DNA of 64,000 nt from Micromussa lordhowensis (GCA_964020085.1 OZ026606.1:21338573-21402572); one strand, 5' to 3'; positions 30,140 through 42,327 are shown, numbered from the stretch's first letter. The notes: a model not told the origin generated them from the sequence alone. A program made the numbers and translations.

Positions 30140-33100
30140 CAAATTCAAACCCTAGGGGCCCGGGTTTCTGGAAGTTAAATACATCTTTTCTATCAGAAGA
30201 TAATTATGTCACCAAAATCAAAAATACGATACAAGAAACAAAAAATGAATATGCAAATAACTCTTCGGTCTCTCCTGCTCTCCTATGGGAAATGATAAAA
30301 CTAAAGATAAGGGAGACATCACTAAATTATGCAAAACAAAGAAAAAAAGAAAGAGCTGACCAGACAGAAGAATTAGAAAAGACCATAACCACCCTCGAAA
30401 GAACACTGGAAGACAAAAATATCGAAGGACAACTAAGTGAACAACTCTTAGATGTACTGAAAAGCAAAAAAGAACGATACGAAAGCATAATAGAACATCG
30501 AACAAAAGGCGCTATTTTGAGGTCGCAGAGCCGCTGGTACAATGAAGGTGAGAAAAATACCAAATACTTCCTTAATCTGGAAAAAAGACATTATAAACAA
30601 GGAACAATAAGCCAGCTGAGAATAAATAACGATAACTTTATTACAAAGGACAACGACATATTAAAAGAATGCCTTTCTTTTTATAAAAACTTATACACAA
30701 CAAAGCTGACTGGTGGACAAGATCCATCCATCAACCAATTTTTCTTTCCGGAAGAAGGCGATGTACATCTCTCAAAAGCAGAAGAAATTTCCTGTGAAGG
30801 CCCACTTACAGAAACAGAATGTTTCTCTTCCTTGAAACAAATGGCCGACAGCAAAACCCCTGGGACAGACGGTCTACCAGCAGAGTTCTACAAAATATTT
30901 TGGAGCGATATTTCGGACGCTCTTATTGCTGCGCTTAACTTTTCATACGACAGCAATAAATTATCAATTACTCAGAGACGAGGATTAATAAAACTCATTC
31001 CCAAGAAAGAAACAGACCTTAAAAATCTTAAAAATTGGCGACCTTTATCTCTTTTAAACTGCGATTACAAAATAGCCGCAAAGTCAATCGCAAATAGAAT
31101 CCAAGCTACTCTCCCAAAACTCATCAATAATGACCAGACAGGATTTATCAAAGGCAGGTTTATTGGTGAAAACATACGTTTGATCGATAGCATCATTAAT
31201 TACACCGCTAATACAAATATCCCTGGTTTGATTCTGCTTTTAGACTTCGAAAAAGCCTTCGATACCCTTGAATGGCCATTTATTGAAAAAACGTTACAAC
31301 ACTATGGCTTCGGCCTCTCGATCCAAAAATGGATACGAACTCTTTATTGTGATATTGAAAGCTGCATAATAAACAACGGATGGATGAGCGATTGTTTTAA
31401 AATCGAAAGAGGGGTGAGACAAGGCTGCCCTTTATCCCCATATTTATTTGTTCTCTCCGTCGAAGTTCTAGCTAACGCAATCCGACGGGACCCTAGTATT
31501 AAAGGTATCTCAATCAGCCAAAATGAAATCAAATTAAGTCAATATGCCGATGATACCACTTTAATTCTAGATGGCTCACAAGACACGCTTGAAGCCTCGC
31601 TCGACGTTATAGAAAAATTCAGCAAGATATCTGGCCTCAGACTTAACAACAAAAAAACCGAAGCGTTATGGATAGGTTCAAAGGCGAGAAGCTCAGAGCG
31701 CTTGTGTCCAGAAAAAGATTTCAAATGGCAAGAGTTTAAAATTAAAACACTAGGAGTCTGGCTCTCGATAGAGCCTGAACTAACGATGATGCTGAATTTC
31801 GAAGAAAAAAACGAAAAAGCTCAGAACGTACTTAAAAACTGGCAGTATCGAAGATTAACTTTACTTGGAAAAATCACTATATTAAAAAGCCTAGTCGCCT
31901 CCCAGCTGGTTAATGTCTTTTCTTCTCTGCAAACAAACCACCAAGCTATCAAAGAATTGAACGAAGCTTTCTATCATTTCCTGTGGGATGGGAAACCGGA
32001 CAAGATTAAAAGAAACATTATAATCAACGAGTATAGCGATGGAGGGCTTAAAATGATTGATCTTTTCGCATTCAATAAATCTTTAAAAACTATCTGGATC
32101 AAAAAATATCTTGATAAAACAAACATGGGAAAATGGAAACTTTTTTTTGACCTAGAACTTGGCAGATACGGGGGGGAAGCTGTGTTTTTGGGTAACCTAG
32201 ACAAAAAAGATACGAAAAACTACTTTCAAACTTCTGATATATTCATTACTGAAATACTACTGATTTGGACCGAGGTAAATTTTAATAGCAACATCTCTTC
32301 CTTGGAGCAGTATAAAACACAGCGTCTCTGGAATAATTCTTTGATAAGAATCGACCGCAAACCTGTATATTTTCGAGAATGGCTTGCCAAAGGAATTTTG
32401 ACAGTTGAGTCTCTTATAAAAGACGAGACCTGTTTCCTCTCCTATACAGAGTTTTTAAACAAATATCATTGCAAAAGTTGCCCACTTGCTTTCAATGGGA
32501 TTATTACAACTTTAAAGACAATGAGGATGAGATTTAAGGAAAATATCGACAGGGTGGAAACTGCCGAGGTTGAATCTTTCACTAAAGCTTTCCAAAGAAC
32601 GAAGAAACCCAGTAATTTAACGTACAGGAATCTCGTTGCAACAAAGAGTGAAAAACCAAGAGCTTCCCAAACAAAATGGTACAGAGACTGCGACCTCAAT
32701 GAGGAAGAAATAGATTGGAAAAAAACATTTCAGCTTGCAAGAACATGCACAAAAAGTACCAAAATTATTATTTTCCAATTTAAATTTCTCCATAGACGTC
32801 TGCCCACAAATTCCTTTCTGTATAAGATTGCAATTAAAGATAATGATCTTTGCACCTTTTGTCAGGAAGAAACAGACACTTTGCTCCATCTTTTCTGGCA
32901 ATGCAAGGTGACCTCTCTTTTCTGGGGAACCTTTTTTCAATGGCTACAATCATGTTCTTTAATTCAGAAGGGTAGTCACCTTGTCATGACCACTGCTTTG
33001 GGGCTGAAACCAGACAGTTCAAATACAAAACTGCAAATTAATTTCTCCTGTCTCATGAGCAGATACTATATTTGGAAGTGTAAGTTGAGAGATGAAATTC

Positions 33101-33210
33101 CCAACCTTCCACAATTTTTTCGCCTTTTGAAAAAAACTTATGAAATTGAAACAAACGAACTCAACCTCCAGCCTGAAAAATGGAAACTTCTCCTTGGCCA
33201 CCTTAATTAA
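30136..33210 (+). CDS. LINE ORF2, reverse transcriptase part
   Basis: 1024 codons without a stop. It opens with the linker NPRGPGFWKLN that in L1/Tx1-type proteins directly follows the endonuclease. The reverse transcriptase domain includes LIPKKE, NWRPLSLLNCDYK, LLDFEKAFDTLEW, RGVRQGCPLSPYLF and YADDTTLIL (YADD at residues 470-473). A C-terminal zinc-binding motif CTFCQEETDTLLHLFWQC lies near residue 905. The first codon is GTG, so it is not an independent gene: it is the second half of ORF2 after a one-base frameshift. Expression in the host is unlikely without correction or a downstream ATG. Confidence 0.85.
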   Translation: MTNSNPRGPGFWKLNTSFLSEDNYVTKIKNTIQETKNEYANNSSVSPALLWEMIKLKIRETSLNYAKQRKKERADQTEELEKTITTLERTLEDKNIEGQLSEQLLDVLKSKKERYESIIEHRTKGAILRSQSRWYNEGEKNTKYFLNLEKRHYKQGTISQLRINNDNFITKDNDILKECLSFYKNLYTTKLTGGQDPSINQFFFPEEGDVHLSKAEEISCEGPLTETECFSSLKQMADSKTPGTDGLPAEFYKIFWSDISDALIAALNFSYDSNKLSITQRRGLIKLIPKKETDLKNLKNWRPLSLLNCDYKIAAKSIANRIQATLPKLINNDQTGFIKGRFIGENIRLIDSIINYTANTNIPGLILLLDFEKAFDTLEWPFIEKTLQHYGFGLSIQKWIRTLYCDIESCIINNGWMSDCFKIERGVRQGCPLSPYLFVLSVEVLANAIRRDPSIKGISISQNEIKLSQYADDTTLILDGSQDTLEASLDVIEKFSKISGLRLNNKKTEALWIGSKARSSERLCPEKDFKWQEFKIKTLGVWLSIEPELTMMLNFEEKNEKAQNVLKNWQYRRLTLLGKITILKSLVASQLVNVFSSLQTNHQAIKELNEAFYHFLWDGKPDKIKRNIIINEYSDGGLKMIDLFAFNKSLKTIWIKKYLDKTNMGKWKLFFDLELGRYGGEAVFLGNLDKKDTKNYFQTSDIFITEILLIWTEVNFNSNISSLEQYKTQRLWNNSLIRIDRKPVYFREWLAKGILTVESLIKDETCFLSYTEFLNKYHCKSCPLAFNGIITTLKTMRMRFKENIDRVETAEVESFTKAFQRTKKPSNLTYRNLVATKSEKPRASQTKWYRDCDLNEEEIDWKKTFQLARTCTKSTKIIIFQFKFLHRRLPTNSFLYKIAIKDNDLCTFCQEETDTLLHLFWQCKVTSLFWGTFFQWLQSCSLIQKGSHLVMTTALGLKPDSSNTKLQINFSCLMSRYYIWKCKLRDEIPNLPQFFRLLKKTYEIETNELNLQPEKWKLLLGHLN

Positions 33211-33330
33211 AGAGTTAAGTGCGAAAATTTGCAAAACTCAAACTCAATCTGCGTGATCTTATCAGTGATATTACCGATATTAGTGCATTAATTAATATAT
33301 GAGCCGGAATACTTAAGACAAACTTGATAG

Positions 33331-33617
33331 AAAGTGGCTAATAAATAAATAAATAAATAAGTTAAGCTAATTGTAGTTTTCTAGAAGCAGTAGTATCTGT
33401 GTTAATATTGGATAGTATGGTGTATTTTAATACTGTTAAAGTAGTGGCAGTGGTACTCAATTGTAATAGTAGTATGTATGTAGTAAGTAGTAGTATTCAA
33501 TAGTAGTGTACGTGTAAGTATCGAATTGTAATGTAAGCAGAGTAAGCAACTGTTGTTTAACTCTAAATAATGTGAGTAGACGTATTGTACTGAAATAATA
33601 ATAAAAAAAAAAAAAAA
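33331..33617 (+). repeat. LINE 3' UTR with TAAA, AGT repeats and poly(A)
   Basis: Starts with AATAAATAAATAAATAA, continues with AGTAGTATT-type repeats and ends in about 17 A. The tail is consistent with target-primed reverse transcription. Confidence 0.7.
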
Positions 33618-35181
33618 AACTCCTTAGTATTGCATTGCGCATCCCTACTGCGCACGATTTTTCGCGTCATTAGAGACCTTAAGATACCCCGGTTCCGGGT
33701 ACAGGTACGGGTCAGATCACCCGTACCCGTACTCGGTTACACGGGAAACCAATCGAACTTAAGATGCACCGGGTGACACCGGGTACGATCTGGGCAAAAA
33801 TGTGTGCAAAAAACTGGGTTGTAGTAAAGAAAATTTCTCCACATTTGTGCTTGAAAAATACTTTTTCGTAATCCCAAAACGCTTCAAATCAGAAAGACAA
33901 GTGTTTATGTAAGAATCTGGATACCATTCTGGTCTAATAAGCAAAAAAAAAGACCATAAAAACTTACTCGTTTCTCCATTTTCACCCGGCCCTAGCATAC
34001 GGGTAGACCACCGATTACCTCGGGAAAACGTGTAGCTTTTACGGGAATGACACGATCACATGGTCATTTCATGAATTCAAAATGGCGCTAGCCGTACCCG
34101 TGCATGAAAATCGGGCTATTTTAAGGTGCCTATTAGCGCGCACACATGAGCGCGTGCGCGTACAAAACCTAAGAGATTTCCCTCAAACTAAGCTAGATAG
34201 CGAAATAAATGCTCCTTTTCTATTAAACGAGCTCGGTGACCCCCGATTTTTTGTTTTGGTATTTGCTAAGAACAGTCCAATAAAGACCACATTTGAAGAA
34301 GGAAAAAAGTTTGATAGTAGAACATGATTTTTTTGCAAAATAGTTCCATACTGGGTGTATTTTGACCACGGCGAGGACTTCAAGCTAACCACGCAACTGT
34401 CCGAAAATGTGCAATATTCCCGCAACAAGGCATTCAAAAATGGCTTAAATGAAGCAATGCTACTGATGAATATAAGAAGCTTTACTTTCAAGATAAAATT
34501 TTGTGTCTTTCAAGTAATCAAGACTTAATTCTGTATGCAGATGATTCGAATTTTAAACGTGCAACCAGTAAAAATACCCCATTTTAAGAGCCGCCTGACG
34601 CGTAGACAAGCACGGTGACCCCATCTTTTTATCGCATTTTTTGAATGGTCATATCATGAATTTTAACTATGCCAAGTTTCCAAAAAAGTTTGATAGTAGA
34701 CCAATTTCAAGGGAATTACGTTAAGAAGATTGTATGCGAACATGCGACAGTGTGATTCAAAATCGTCGCAGGATGCAAGGGAGATGTGTTTTTGGAGGGA
34801 TTCGTAGTACAGCATACTTAGGAGGGAGCAATCCTCTTCCAATGGCACTCGTCCAGAAGCGAGAAAAAGCCAAAAGCATTACGAGCTGAAACACGTTTAT
34901 GACAGACAAAATACAACAGCTGTCAGCAAAGACAGTAGACTGTAACCACTATTTCGTAATCCTACAGAACAAGGAAGTGGAGCGTATAGCCCTGACAGCC
35001 TTAAGGAATCAAAAATAAAATACTTTTAACGTGTAACACTGAGCGAAAAATGCAAACCCACAGAACCAGGAATTGAAGCAGCTAAAATATTTTACGGTGA
35101 CTGACTGACCAGAAGATGCAGTTTTTATAACAGCAACATAAAAATAATAATAATTAAACATTAATTAAACATTAAAGTATT

Positions 35182-35361
35182 TACAACAACTGCAGGGACT
35201 GTGTAAACGTGAATTCTAAACACAGGGAAAGTCACGGCAAACCCGCGTACCACGAAGATGTCACATGAAGCTTCTCCGAGGTGACTCGATCTATCAGGAA
35301 GCACAAAACGTACTTCAGCATTCCAGTGGGAACATTCTGGTAGACAAATTGTGTTCAATGA
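35182..35361 (+). pseudogene. Internally deleted lipase relic, unit 4
   Basis: Starts YNNCRDCV and continues with the C-terminal ESHGKPAYHED...KHKTYFSIPVGTFW region, with a stop in place of the residue after the Trp. Same deletion as the other relics. Confidence 0.7.
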
Positions 35362-37207
35362 ACGCGTAACAGACACGAAACATTAGTCAACTGCAGTGGA
35401 GGTCATCAAAGATGTTGCATGTGGCGATATAGAAGTCGTAGTTTTGTTGATAGGAAGATATCGATTGCTCTCATTAATATAATAACGCTGAATATTTCAG
35501 GGTTGACCTCGAATGATTTTAGCGGCTACGAATGTACCAATGTCTCAACGCCAAACTGGAAAAGTAGGCTTGGAAAAGTAGGCTTTTAAGTACTTAAGTA
35601 ATTGTAAAAGTGTCGCTAATTTCATTTGTTATTGCATAGTTCTAGTTATCTGGGTGTTTCACTAATATTTCTTTAAAACTCGTATACTGAGCGGCTATGT
35701 AATGATAGCTCACTAGCATGCATGCGATGATGAAAATAAAATACTTGGTTTCGTGATCCAGAACTGCCTTCTTACTGAAGTCTGCATTGTGGGCGAAGTA
35801 GTTTTACCGCCTCAGTTTATCCAGGTTTCTGTAGTATTAAGTTGCCACAAGGAGTTTTCCAATTCAACCTGGATGAGATTCTACTCTATTGGGGGGTCAT
35901 CTCCCGAAGAGGTAATTTGAGAGTAAAGTGTCTCTTATCAAGAAGACAGCGTTAAGGCAACGAGGAAATTGGATCAACACAAAGTGGAACTGCCGATGAC
36001 ATGTCCGCGTCGTTTGTATGTCAAACTGCTTATAACTGCAGTGACAGCAATTAGGAAATTCCTAAGAGACCAAAACTAGATAGATGCATTTGTTTCGTTG
36101 GGAACCCAGCTGACGCATACAAATGTCCGGTCATTTGCATGAGGGACATTAATTAAACTTTTTAATATTACGTTTTGGAAAGAGGTTCTTTTCAGGTATC
36201 CAATAGAGACCCTTTATGGATATAACTTTACCTAATGTAGAGAAGTGTTTGCCTGAAACAACACTTCAATTTGACATTAAAATCTTTTTGGAATTTGCTA
36301 AGTGCTCTTAAGCATTCACGTATTGTTTTTTGATCTCCTGTTCCATCAAATTACGAAACTAAGAAGTAGTTTCTAGGTAACATCCGGTACTTTGATTATT
36401 TAGCTGCCGGTTGCCATCTCATTGCTACCAATTATTAAGACATTTGAAGGATTGTTCGCAGACCCCTAACTCATATCAGTCGAAGGTCCAACGGATGAGA
36501 TATTTCGAGAGAACAATTGTACAAGAAGTCAATCCAAACGCAGTAAGTTATGCGAATGTATAATACTTTAATAACTAGCTTTTTCAGCAGTGAGTTACCC
36601 GTGATTTCGTGCGCTGGGGCCAAGAGAGTGTAGGAGCAAAGTTCTTTTCAGAAAGCCGTTCCTTGAACAAGGCAAATCCAATATCCTTTTAGACAAATGA
36701 AAAAGTCGAACTATTAGTTTTCTCTTCCTTCCTTAAATGTTTTCAGTGGGAAAGCCAAGCCGAAATAAAAAAGGCCATAATAAGTATGAAGACAAGTACA
36801 CAGGTCTCCACAAGGGGAATAATCGTTTTCTGCTTTATTCAGTTTTTTTTTTTTTTGCAATTTGCCTATCAAGTACCGCAAACAATCAAATGCAACGAGG
36901 ATATTCTCACAAAAAAGACACATTCATAAACAATTTTTCTAATAATACCGAGGAAAATTTCAGACTGCGTCATTGTTTTCGAGCTTGTGACCCAATGTCG
37001 TTGTAAACGTTGTTTAGACCATTGTTCACGCAGCCTTTCTTCGCTCACATGAGAAGAAGATCCCGAGAGAAGATCCAGAGTCGATTTTGAAAATCTTGCT
37101 CCTTAAGGAGCTCCATATGGTGGACAATCAGTGCCATGTATGTATGTGTATTAATTTATGTTCGAAAAACCACCTGCCCTCCCAGAAGGCACTCTGCTCT
37201 TCGAAGA

Positions 37208-37322
37208 TGCAACGTGGCCAAGTGGGTAGGAAGTCGAACTTGAAAATTGAAGGTCGCGGACTGTTTGGTTGGAGATTTCTTTAGCCGCGGTAGACCAGAG
37301 TTCAAATCTAAATAACCAACTG
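37208..37322 (+). tRNA. tRNA-derived repeat or pseudo-tRNA (weak)
   Basis: TGGCCAAGTGG at 37215-37225 matches a Pol III A box exactly and AGTTCAAATCT at 37309-37319 resembles a B box (GGTTCGAATCC). The spacing is wide for a tRNA and no cloverleaf is evident, so at most this is a SINE or pseudo-tRNA relic. Related segments lie in units 2, 3, 5 and 6; in unit 5 the B box reads AGTTCAAATCC, but the A box is damaged. Confidence 0.22.
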
Positions 37323-37593
37323 GTTTGCCTCCTGTTAGTTAGAGCTTTTAATTTTGTTCTGTTCTGATTTAAATTATTGGCACTCGTTCACTTAATTGTG
37401 CATTTACACAATGAGCTCATCTCTGAAACGAGGTCGGTGGTCCCCTTGATAACAAGGAACTCATTATCTGAACACAAGAAAAATTTAAAATACTCTATGT
37501 ATTACAAGATCTTTAGCGATTAGGTGACTTCACAAATATTTATCCACAGGGCTGTGAGTCTGTTTCAAAGCGCAAAACATCCCGTCGCTGTTG

Positions 37594-38748
37594 ATGATGT
37601 TTCGTTCGTTCTCCTTCTTTCTAATCATCGCACAACTGACTCTAGTTGCGGCCTTCTTCTTCTCACAACCCTGTAGCAAAAACAACTGCGGAGACTGTGC
37701 CAGGTCGAGCATCCTGTTCACATCATGCAGATGGTGCAAAAGGGATAACGAGTGCCATGTACCAGGCGATTTTGCAAATAACCCTTGCAAAGCAGCGGAA
37801 AATATTGTGGAGGAATCCCACTGTGCTGACGAATTATCAAGCTACAATCCTGAATTATCGCTGAAGATGTTGTATCTCTCGGCAGCAGCGTATGACCAGT
37901 CTAATGACCTGGTACATCAGCAGCAATGCCTCGACAATTCTCTCACATCTGACAACTATCAACTTCAGACTGTGGTTACGAAGATCTGTGATGCTGCTGG
38001 TCTTGACTGTTCTGGGTATGTTGCCGTATCGCATACCTTAAAAGTTATCGTGGTCGCTTTTCGCGGCTCTAAGAATTTTCAGCAAGTGGTTAAACAGATT
38101 TTAGAAGTCCTACTTTCCCCCAAAACGAAATTTCTAGACGGCCAGGTTCAGTCCTACTGGAAGAGAGGTTTTGATGTGTTGTGGCCGAGCATGAAGACGG
38201 AAGTGAACACTCTCGTTTCGCAGAATCCATCGTATCAGATCTGGGTCACGGGACATTCCTTAGGAGGAGCAATGGCATCGTTGGCAAGTACTTGGCTCGC
38301 TTATTACAACATAGCTCCTCGTAAGAACATCATCTTGTACACATTTGGCATGCCTCGAGTTGGTAACTACGACTATGCTCGGCAGCACGATAAATTGGTC
38401 AACAACAGTTGGAGAGTTGTTAATGACGATGATTTGGTCCCTCATTTCCCCACTTTAGTTTCTGTGAGCGCTTTAAACGGCCCTTATCATCACGGAGTGG
38501 AAGCTTTCTACAGCGAGGAAGCTACTAGCGTGTATTCTACACACAAGGAGTGTCACGGCAAACCATACAACGAAGATGCTACATGCAGCTTCTCCGAAGG
38601 GATCACATCTGATTCTATGAAGAAACACAAAACGTACTTCAGCATTCCTGTGGGAACATTCTGGGAAACAGACTGTGTACCCCAGAAACGCAGGAGGCGC
38701 GAAGAATCATCTAGACAATTCCAGAAACAGCCGTTCAGAGGAGCTTAA
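37594..38748 (+). CDS. Secreted PSI-domain class 3 lipase, copy 4
   Basis: 384 residues from a double ATG (MMFRSFSFF). The upstream GTG region is changed (AGCGCAAAAC), which supports the ATG start. It has PSI domain CSKNNCGDC...CRWC, linker GDFANNP, core FRGS, GHSLGG, DDDLVPHFP, PYHHGVE and tail QKRRRREESSRQF. It differs from copy 2 in only a few residues (AGLDC for AGHDC, NFQQV for NFEQV, KTKFL for KTQFL), as expected of block duplicates. Intact. Confidence 0.87.
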   Translation: MMFRSFSFFLIIAQLTLVAAFFFSQPCSKNNCGDCARSSILFTSCRWCKRDNECHVPGDFANNPCKAAENIVEESHCADELSSYNPELSLKMLYLSAAAYDQSNDLVHQQQCLDNSLTSDNYQLQTVVTKICDAAGLDCSGYVAVSHTLKVIVVAFRGSKNFQQVVKQILEVLLSPKTKFLDGQVQSYWKRGFDVLWPSMKTEVNTLVSQNPSYQIWVTGHSLGGAMASLASTWLAYYNIAPRKNIILYTFGMPRVGNYDYARQHDKLVNNSWRVVNDDDLVPHFPTLVSVSALNGPYHHGVEAFYSEEATSVYSTHKECHGKPYNEDATCSFSEGITSDSMKKHKTYFSIPVGTFWETDCVPQKRRRREESSRQFQKQPFRGA

Positions 38749-38885
38749 AAAGATCGCTCACAGCTTGTATTGCGGATGGGCATTCTCCTTCTTTGTGACA
38801 CCAATTTGTTTGCTCTAATGTAGTATTAATAATATCTTATTTTAGATTTCTTTCAGTCGGTTTCGAGCCAGCATAAACTTGCAAT

Positions 38886-39128
38886 CCACCGTAAGAAAAA
38901 AGATGGCGGCCGGACATTTTACCTCAATACCCTGCGAACCTAACACAGCGTGTAAGACACAAGGAAAGCCAATTTTTTACAATATTTGTCCCTGTACTAA
39001 GGACATTGTGTATCGTAGGTTTGAAGATTTTATAACCCTTCTGTACCTTTTTATGAACGTTGTTAAAGTTTTCGTGCGCTAAGAACTGTGGGTAAATGTA
39101 CCAGTCGCCATCTTTTTTCCTACGGAGG
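38886..39128 (+). mobile_element. Family H MITE, unit 4
   Basis: Same 243-bp element and site as unit 1, uninterrupted. Confidence 0.65.
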
Positions 39129-39172
39129 ATTGTGCACAAGACCAGTTAAACCCGCTTCATTAAGACAATTAA

Positions 39173-39813
39173 GGCATGGCTCTTACTTTATAGCACCAAA
39201 ATATTAGGGGGGTGGGTGGTTAACCACAGTAACCACAGTAACCAAAATTTTTTTTACACTAATGAGTTTGCAAATTTTGTCACGTTTTATCTGAATGATA
39301 TATGCAAATTAGGTCACGTGAATTGTTGTGGCCAAAAAATTCAAAGAACCTTTGAGCAAATACGGCACCAGTTTATACCAACAATTAACTTGAATGCACC
39401 TAGCTAGCTCAAAATGTTAGCAACAAAAGATCTGTGCTCGTACTTAAATATTTTATTAATTTTGAAAAGAAATGGCATTTTATTCTAGTGCCCAGTCCAC
39501 CAAAGAGTGATTTCTTATTTCATACTTATATTTTAGAAAAATCTCGAGAAGTCCGGGCACAGAAATGATATACCTAATAGTCTTAACATTTTAAAGCTAA
39601 CGCCAGCTTCCTAGATGCTTTAAAAACTGCTGCAACTTTGCTTAGAAGAAATTTGAGCTAAAAATAGCCTTGCAGGTCACGATATGAGTCCATCTATATA
39701 GCTGCCGAACGTCTTGCTCATAGTGATATCCCAAAGCTATAAGGTGTTTTTAAAAAATGTCTAAAAAATAGACCACCCCTCACTTTTTTCATGAAAAGTT
39801 TTAAAGCCAGGCC
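39173..39813 (+). mobile_element. Family G TTAA-flanked repeat, unit 4
   Basis: TTAA-GGCATGGCTC to AAAGCCAGGCC-TTAA. Contains a tandem triplicate of AACCACAGT-type repeats near 39221-39245 (GTTAACCACAGTAACC). Confidence 0.6.
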
Positions 39814-40560
39814 TTAATTTTCTTGAGCCGTTCTAGCCCCATTGGTTATCGTCAATGTTTAGATGCTAGTGTTTGTAAGGTGCTTGCTGTTTTATGATTT
39901 TAATCAAATGATTGCTGACAGGAGCTCAAGGACAGTTTTAGAATAGCGTCATTAGGTTTGTGAATGAGCTATTTGTCAGTGCTTTTAATCCTTCAGCTCA
40001 GCAACTGGTATATTGATCATTTAATTCCCCTTTTTCTGCGGCTGGTGACATTTCCTCGTTGTTAAGTTGAATAAATAATGATGATTGTCAAGTTATGACA
40101 GCTCTTCTGAGAAGCTCGAATAAACTACATTGACAAGCTGTGTGCTGTACGTGGTATTTGTTGGGGTGATATCGGGGGAAAGCATGAAGGTAAGGCGTGC
40201 TTTCAAGCGGTATAAAGGAAACATTCTGCAAAACAGCTGACAAGAACTCTGATGAGGTAAAATCTCTTTTAAAATCGCACTATTTAAACACTTTTTAACT
40301 GAACTCTACTCGAAAAAATCCATTGGCTGTTTGAAGCACGTTCTGCGAGGGCTTTAGTAACTTAACGTGCACTCTCAGTTACCTTTTTTTTCGCTTATAC
40401 AAATCTCCTTATTTTTCTGATCGCCACTGCGACAAAATTATCGTTGTAGCTATTTTGGATTAACCCTAAGTCCGTAAATTGAGCCCTTTCCGTGCCCATG
40501 ACCGAGCAATAGCGAAGAATGGGTCGAGTTGGCCTGTGACGTCATCGAATTTGCTGTTAA
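39814..40560 (+). other. 3' spacer of unit 4
   Basis: Non-coding, collinear with 15465-16211. Confidence 0.4.
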
Positions 40561-41209
40561 GGTGGCTCAAAACAGTTTCCAGCACTTATATTTGCATGGG
40601 TCGTTATAACCATTCGTTATCACTTGATGCTACAATCACGGTATCAAAAAACTGCCCGATCATTGGTGAAAACGTTGGTACCATTTTTGTGACACAATAC
40701 GTTACCATAGCAACATTATAATCTCCTAAAAACACCCTTAATTGCAGCTTTAGGGGCTTATAATTCAAAAACGGCACGGTGAAATTTTTTTATATTATCA
40801 ACTTTTGATAAGCATGACAAGATGCAACTTTTGGCTAGGTTTAAAAAAATCTGTACATGGGGTTCAGAGCCACCTTAAATTTTCGAAAAATTAAGGTGGC
40901 TCTGAAGCCCATGTACAGAATATTTTTAAACTTTGCCAAAAGTTGCATCTTATCATGCTTATCACAAGTTGATAATATAAAAAAATTTCACCGAGCCGTT
41001 TTTGAAATATAAGCCCCTAAAGCCGCAGTTAAGGGTGTTTTTAGGAGGTCATACTGTTGCTATGGTAACGTATTGTGTAACGAAAATGATGCCAATGTGT
41101 TAACCAATGATTGCTCAGTGTTTTGATGCCATAATTGTAGCATCAAGTGATAAAGAATGGTTATAATGACCCATCCAAATCTAAGTGTTAGAAACTGTTT
41201 TGAGCCACC
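40561..41209. mobile_element. Inverted pair of family F MITEs, unit 4
   Basis: Same head-to-head arrangement as 16212-16859, with first copy 40561-40874 and second copy 40895-41209, all bounded by TTAA. Confidence 0.75.
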
Positions 41210-41213
41210 TTAA

Positions 41214-42327
41214 GGTAACTCCTTAGTATTGCATTGCGCATCCCTACTGCGCACGATTTTTCGCGTCATTAGAGACCTTAAGATACCCCGGTTCCGGGTA
41301 CGGGTAGGGGTCAGATCACCCGTACCCGTACTCGGTTACACGGGAAGCCAATCGAACTTAAGATACACCGGGTGACACCGGGTACGATCTGGGCAAAAAT
41401 GTGTGCAAAAAACTGGGTTGTAGTAAAGAAAATTTCTCCACATTTGTGCTTGAAAAATACTTTTTCGTAATCCCAAAACGCTTCAAATCAGAAAGACAAG
41501 TGTTTATGTAATGAAGAATCTGGATACCATTCTGGTCTAATAAGCAAAAATAAAGACCATAAAAACTTAATTACTCGTTTCTCCATTCTCACCCGGCGCT
41601 AGCATACGGGTAGACCACCGATTACCACGGGAACACGTGTAGCTTTTACGGGAATGACACGATCACATGGTCATTTCATGAATTTAAAATGGCGCTAGCC
41701 GTACCCGTGCGTGAAATCGGGCTATTTTAAGGTGCCTATTAGCGCGCAAACATGAGCGCGTGCGCGTACAAAACCTAAGAGATTTCCCTCAAACTAAGCT
41801 AGATAGCGAAATAAATGCTTCTTTTCTATTAAACGAGCTCGGTGACCCCCGATTTTTTGTTTTGGTATTTGCTAAGAACAGTCCAATAAATATCACATTT
41901 GAAGAAGGAAAAAAGTTTCATAGCAGAACATGATTTTTTTGCAAAATAGTTCCATACTGGGTGTATTTTGACCGCGGCGAGGACTTCAAGCTAACCACGC
42001 AACGGTCCGAAAATGTTTCCACATTCCCGCAACAAGGCAATCAAAAATGGCTTAAATGAAGCAATGCTACTGACGAATATAAGAAGCTTTACTTTCAAGA
42101 TAAAATTTTTTGTCTTTCAAGTAATCAAGACTTAATTCTGTATGCAGATGATTCGAATTTTAAACGTGCAACCAGTAAAAATACCCCATTTTAAGAGCCG
42201 CCTGACGCGTAAACAAGCACGGTGACCCCATCTTTTTATCGCATTTTTTGAATGGTCATATCATGAATTTTAACTATGCCAAGTTTCCAAAAAAGTTTGA
42301 TAGTAGACCAATTTCAAGGGAATTACC
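41214..42327 (+). mobile_element. Family L TTAA-flanked repeat, unit 5
   Basis: 1114-bp copy without the N insertion. GGTAACTCCTTAG to GGGAATTACC, bordered by TTAA. Confidence 0.65.

Larger units (their letters stand above)
28893..33617 (+). mobile_element. Tx1/L1-type LINE, nearly intact
   Basis: 4.7-kb non-LTR retrotransposon ending in a poly(A) run and flanked by the 13-bp duplication AACTCCTTAGTAT (28880-28892 and 33618-33630). The empty site is seen at 56439-56451. It carries an endonuclease and reverse transcriptase, but no ORF1 in the ~550 bp upstream of the endonuclease, so it is 5'-truncated or has a degenerate leader. The 3' UTR contains TAAA repeats near 33340-33360. It is private to this site and therefore younger than the block duplication. 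Confidence 0.88.
28877..34720 (+). mobile_element. Family L repeat of unit 4, split by a LINE
   Basis: Begins TTAA-GGTAACTCCTTAGTAT at 28873, is interrupted by the LINE, resumes at 33618 and ends GGGAATTACG-TTAA at 34720. With the LINE and one target-site copy removed it is about 1.1 kb, like its relatives. Confidence 0.65.
34721..37593 (+). other. Upstream intergenic region of lipase copy 4
   Basis: Non-coding apart from the lipase relic (35182-35361) and a tRNA-like segment (37208-37322). The protein-like frame of 4325-4540 is broken here by a one-base change (AAGTTGCCAC). A poly-T tract lies near 36842-36856. Confidence 0.45.
28877..41213 (+). repeat. Tandem array unit 4
   Basis: Contains lipase copy 4. 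The basic unit is 7.6 kb; the rest is a Tx1/L1-type LINE inserted 16 bases inside the head repeat. Apart from that LINE it is collinear with unit 2. Confidence 0.85.

Noticed and set aside
32617..32940. 107-codon minus-strand ORF in the LINE
   Set aside because: Antisense of the reverse transcriptase gene; low-complexity and without motifs.
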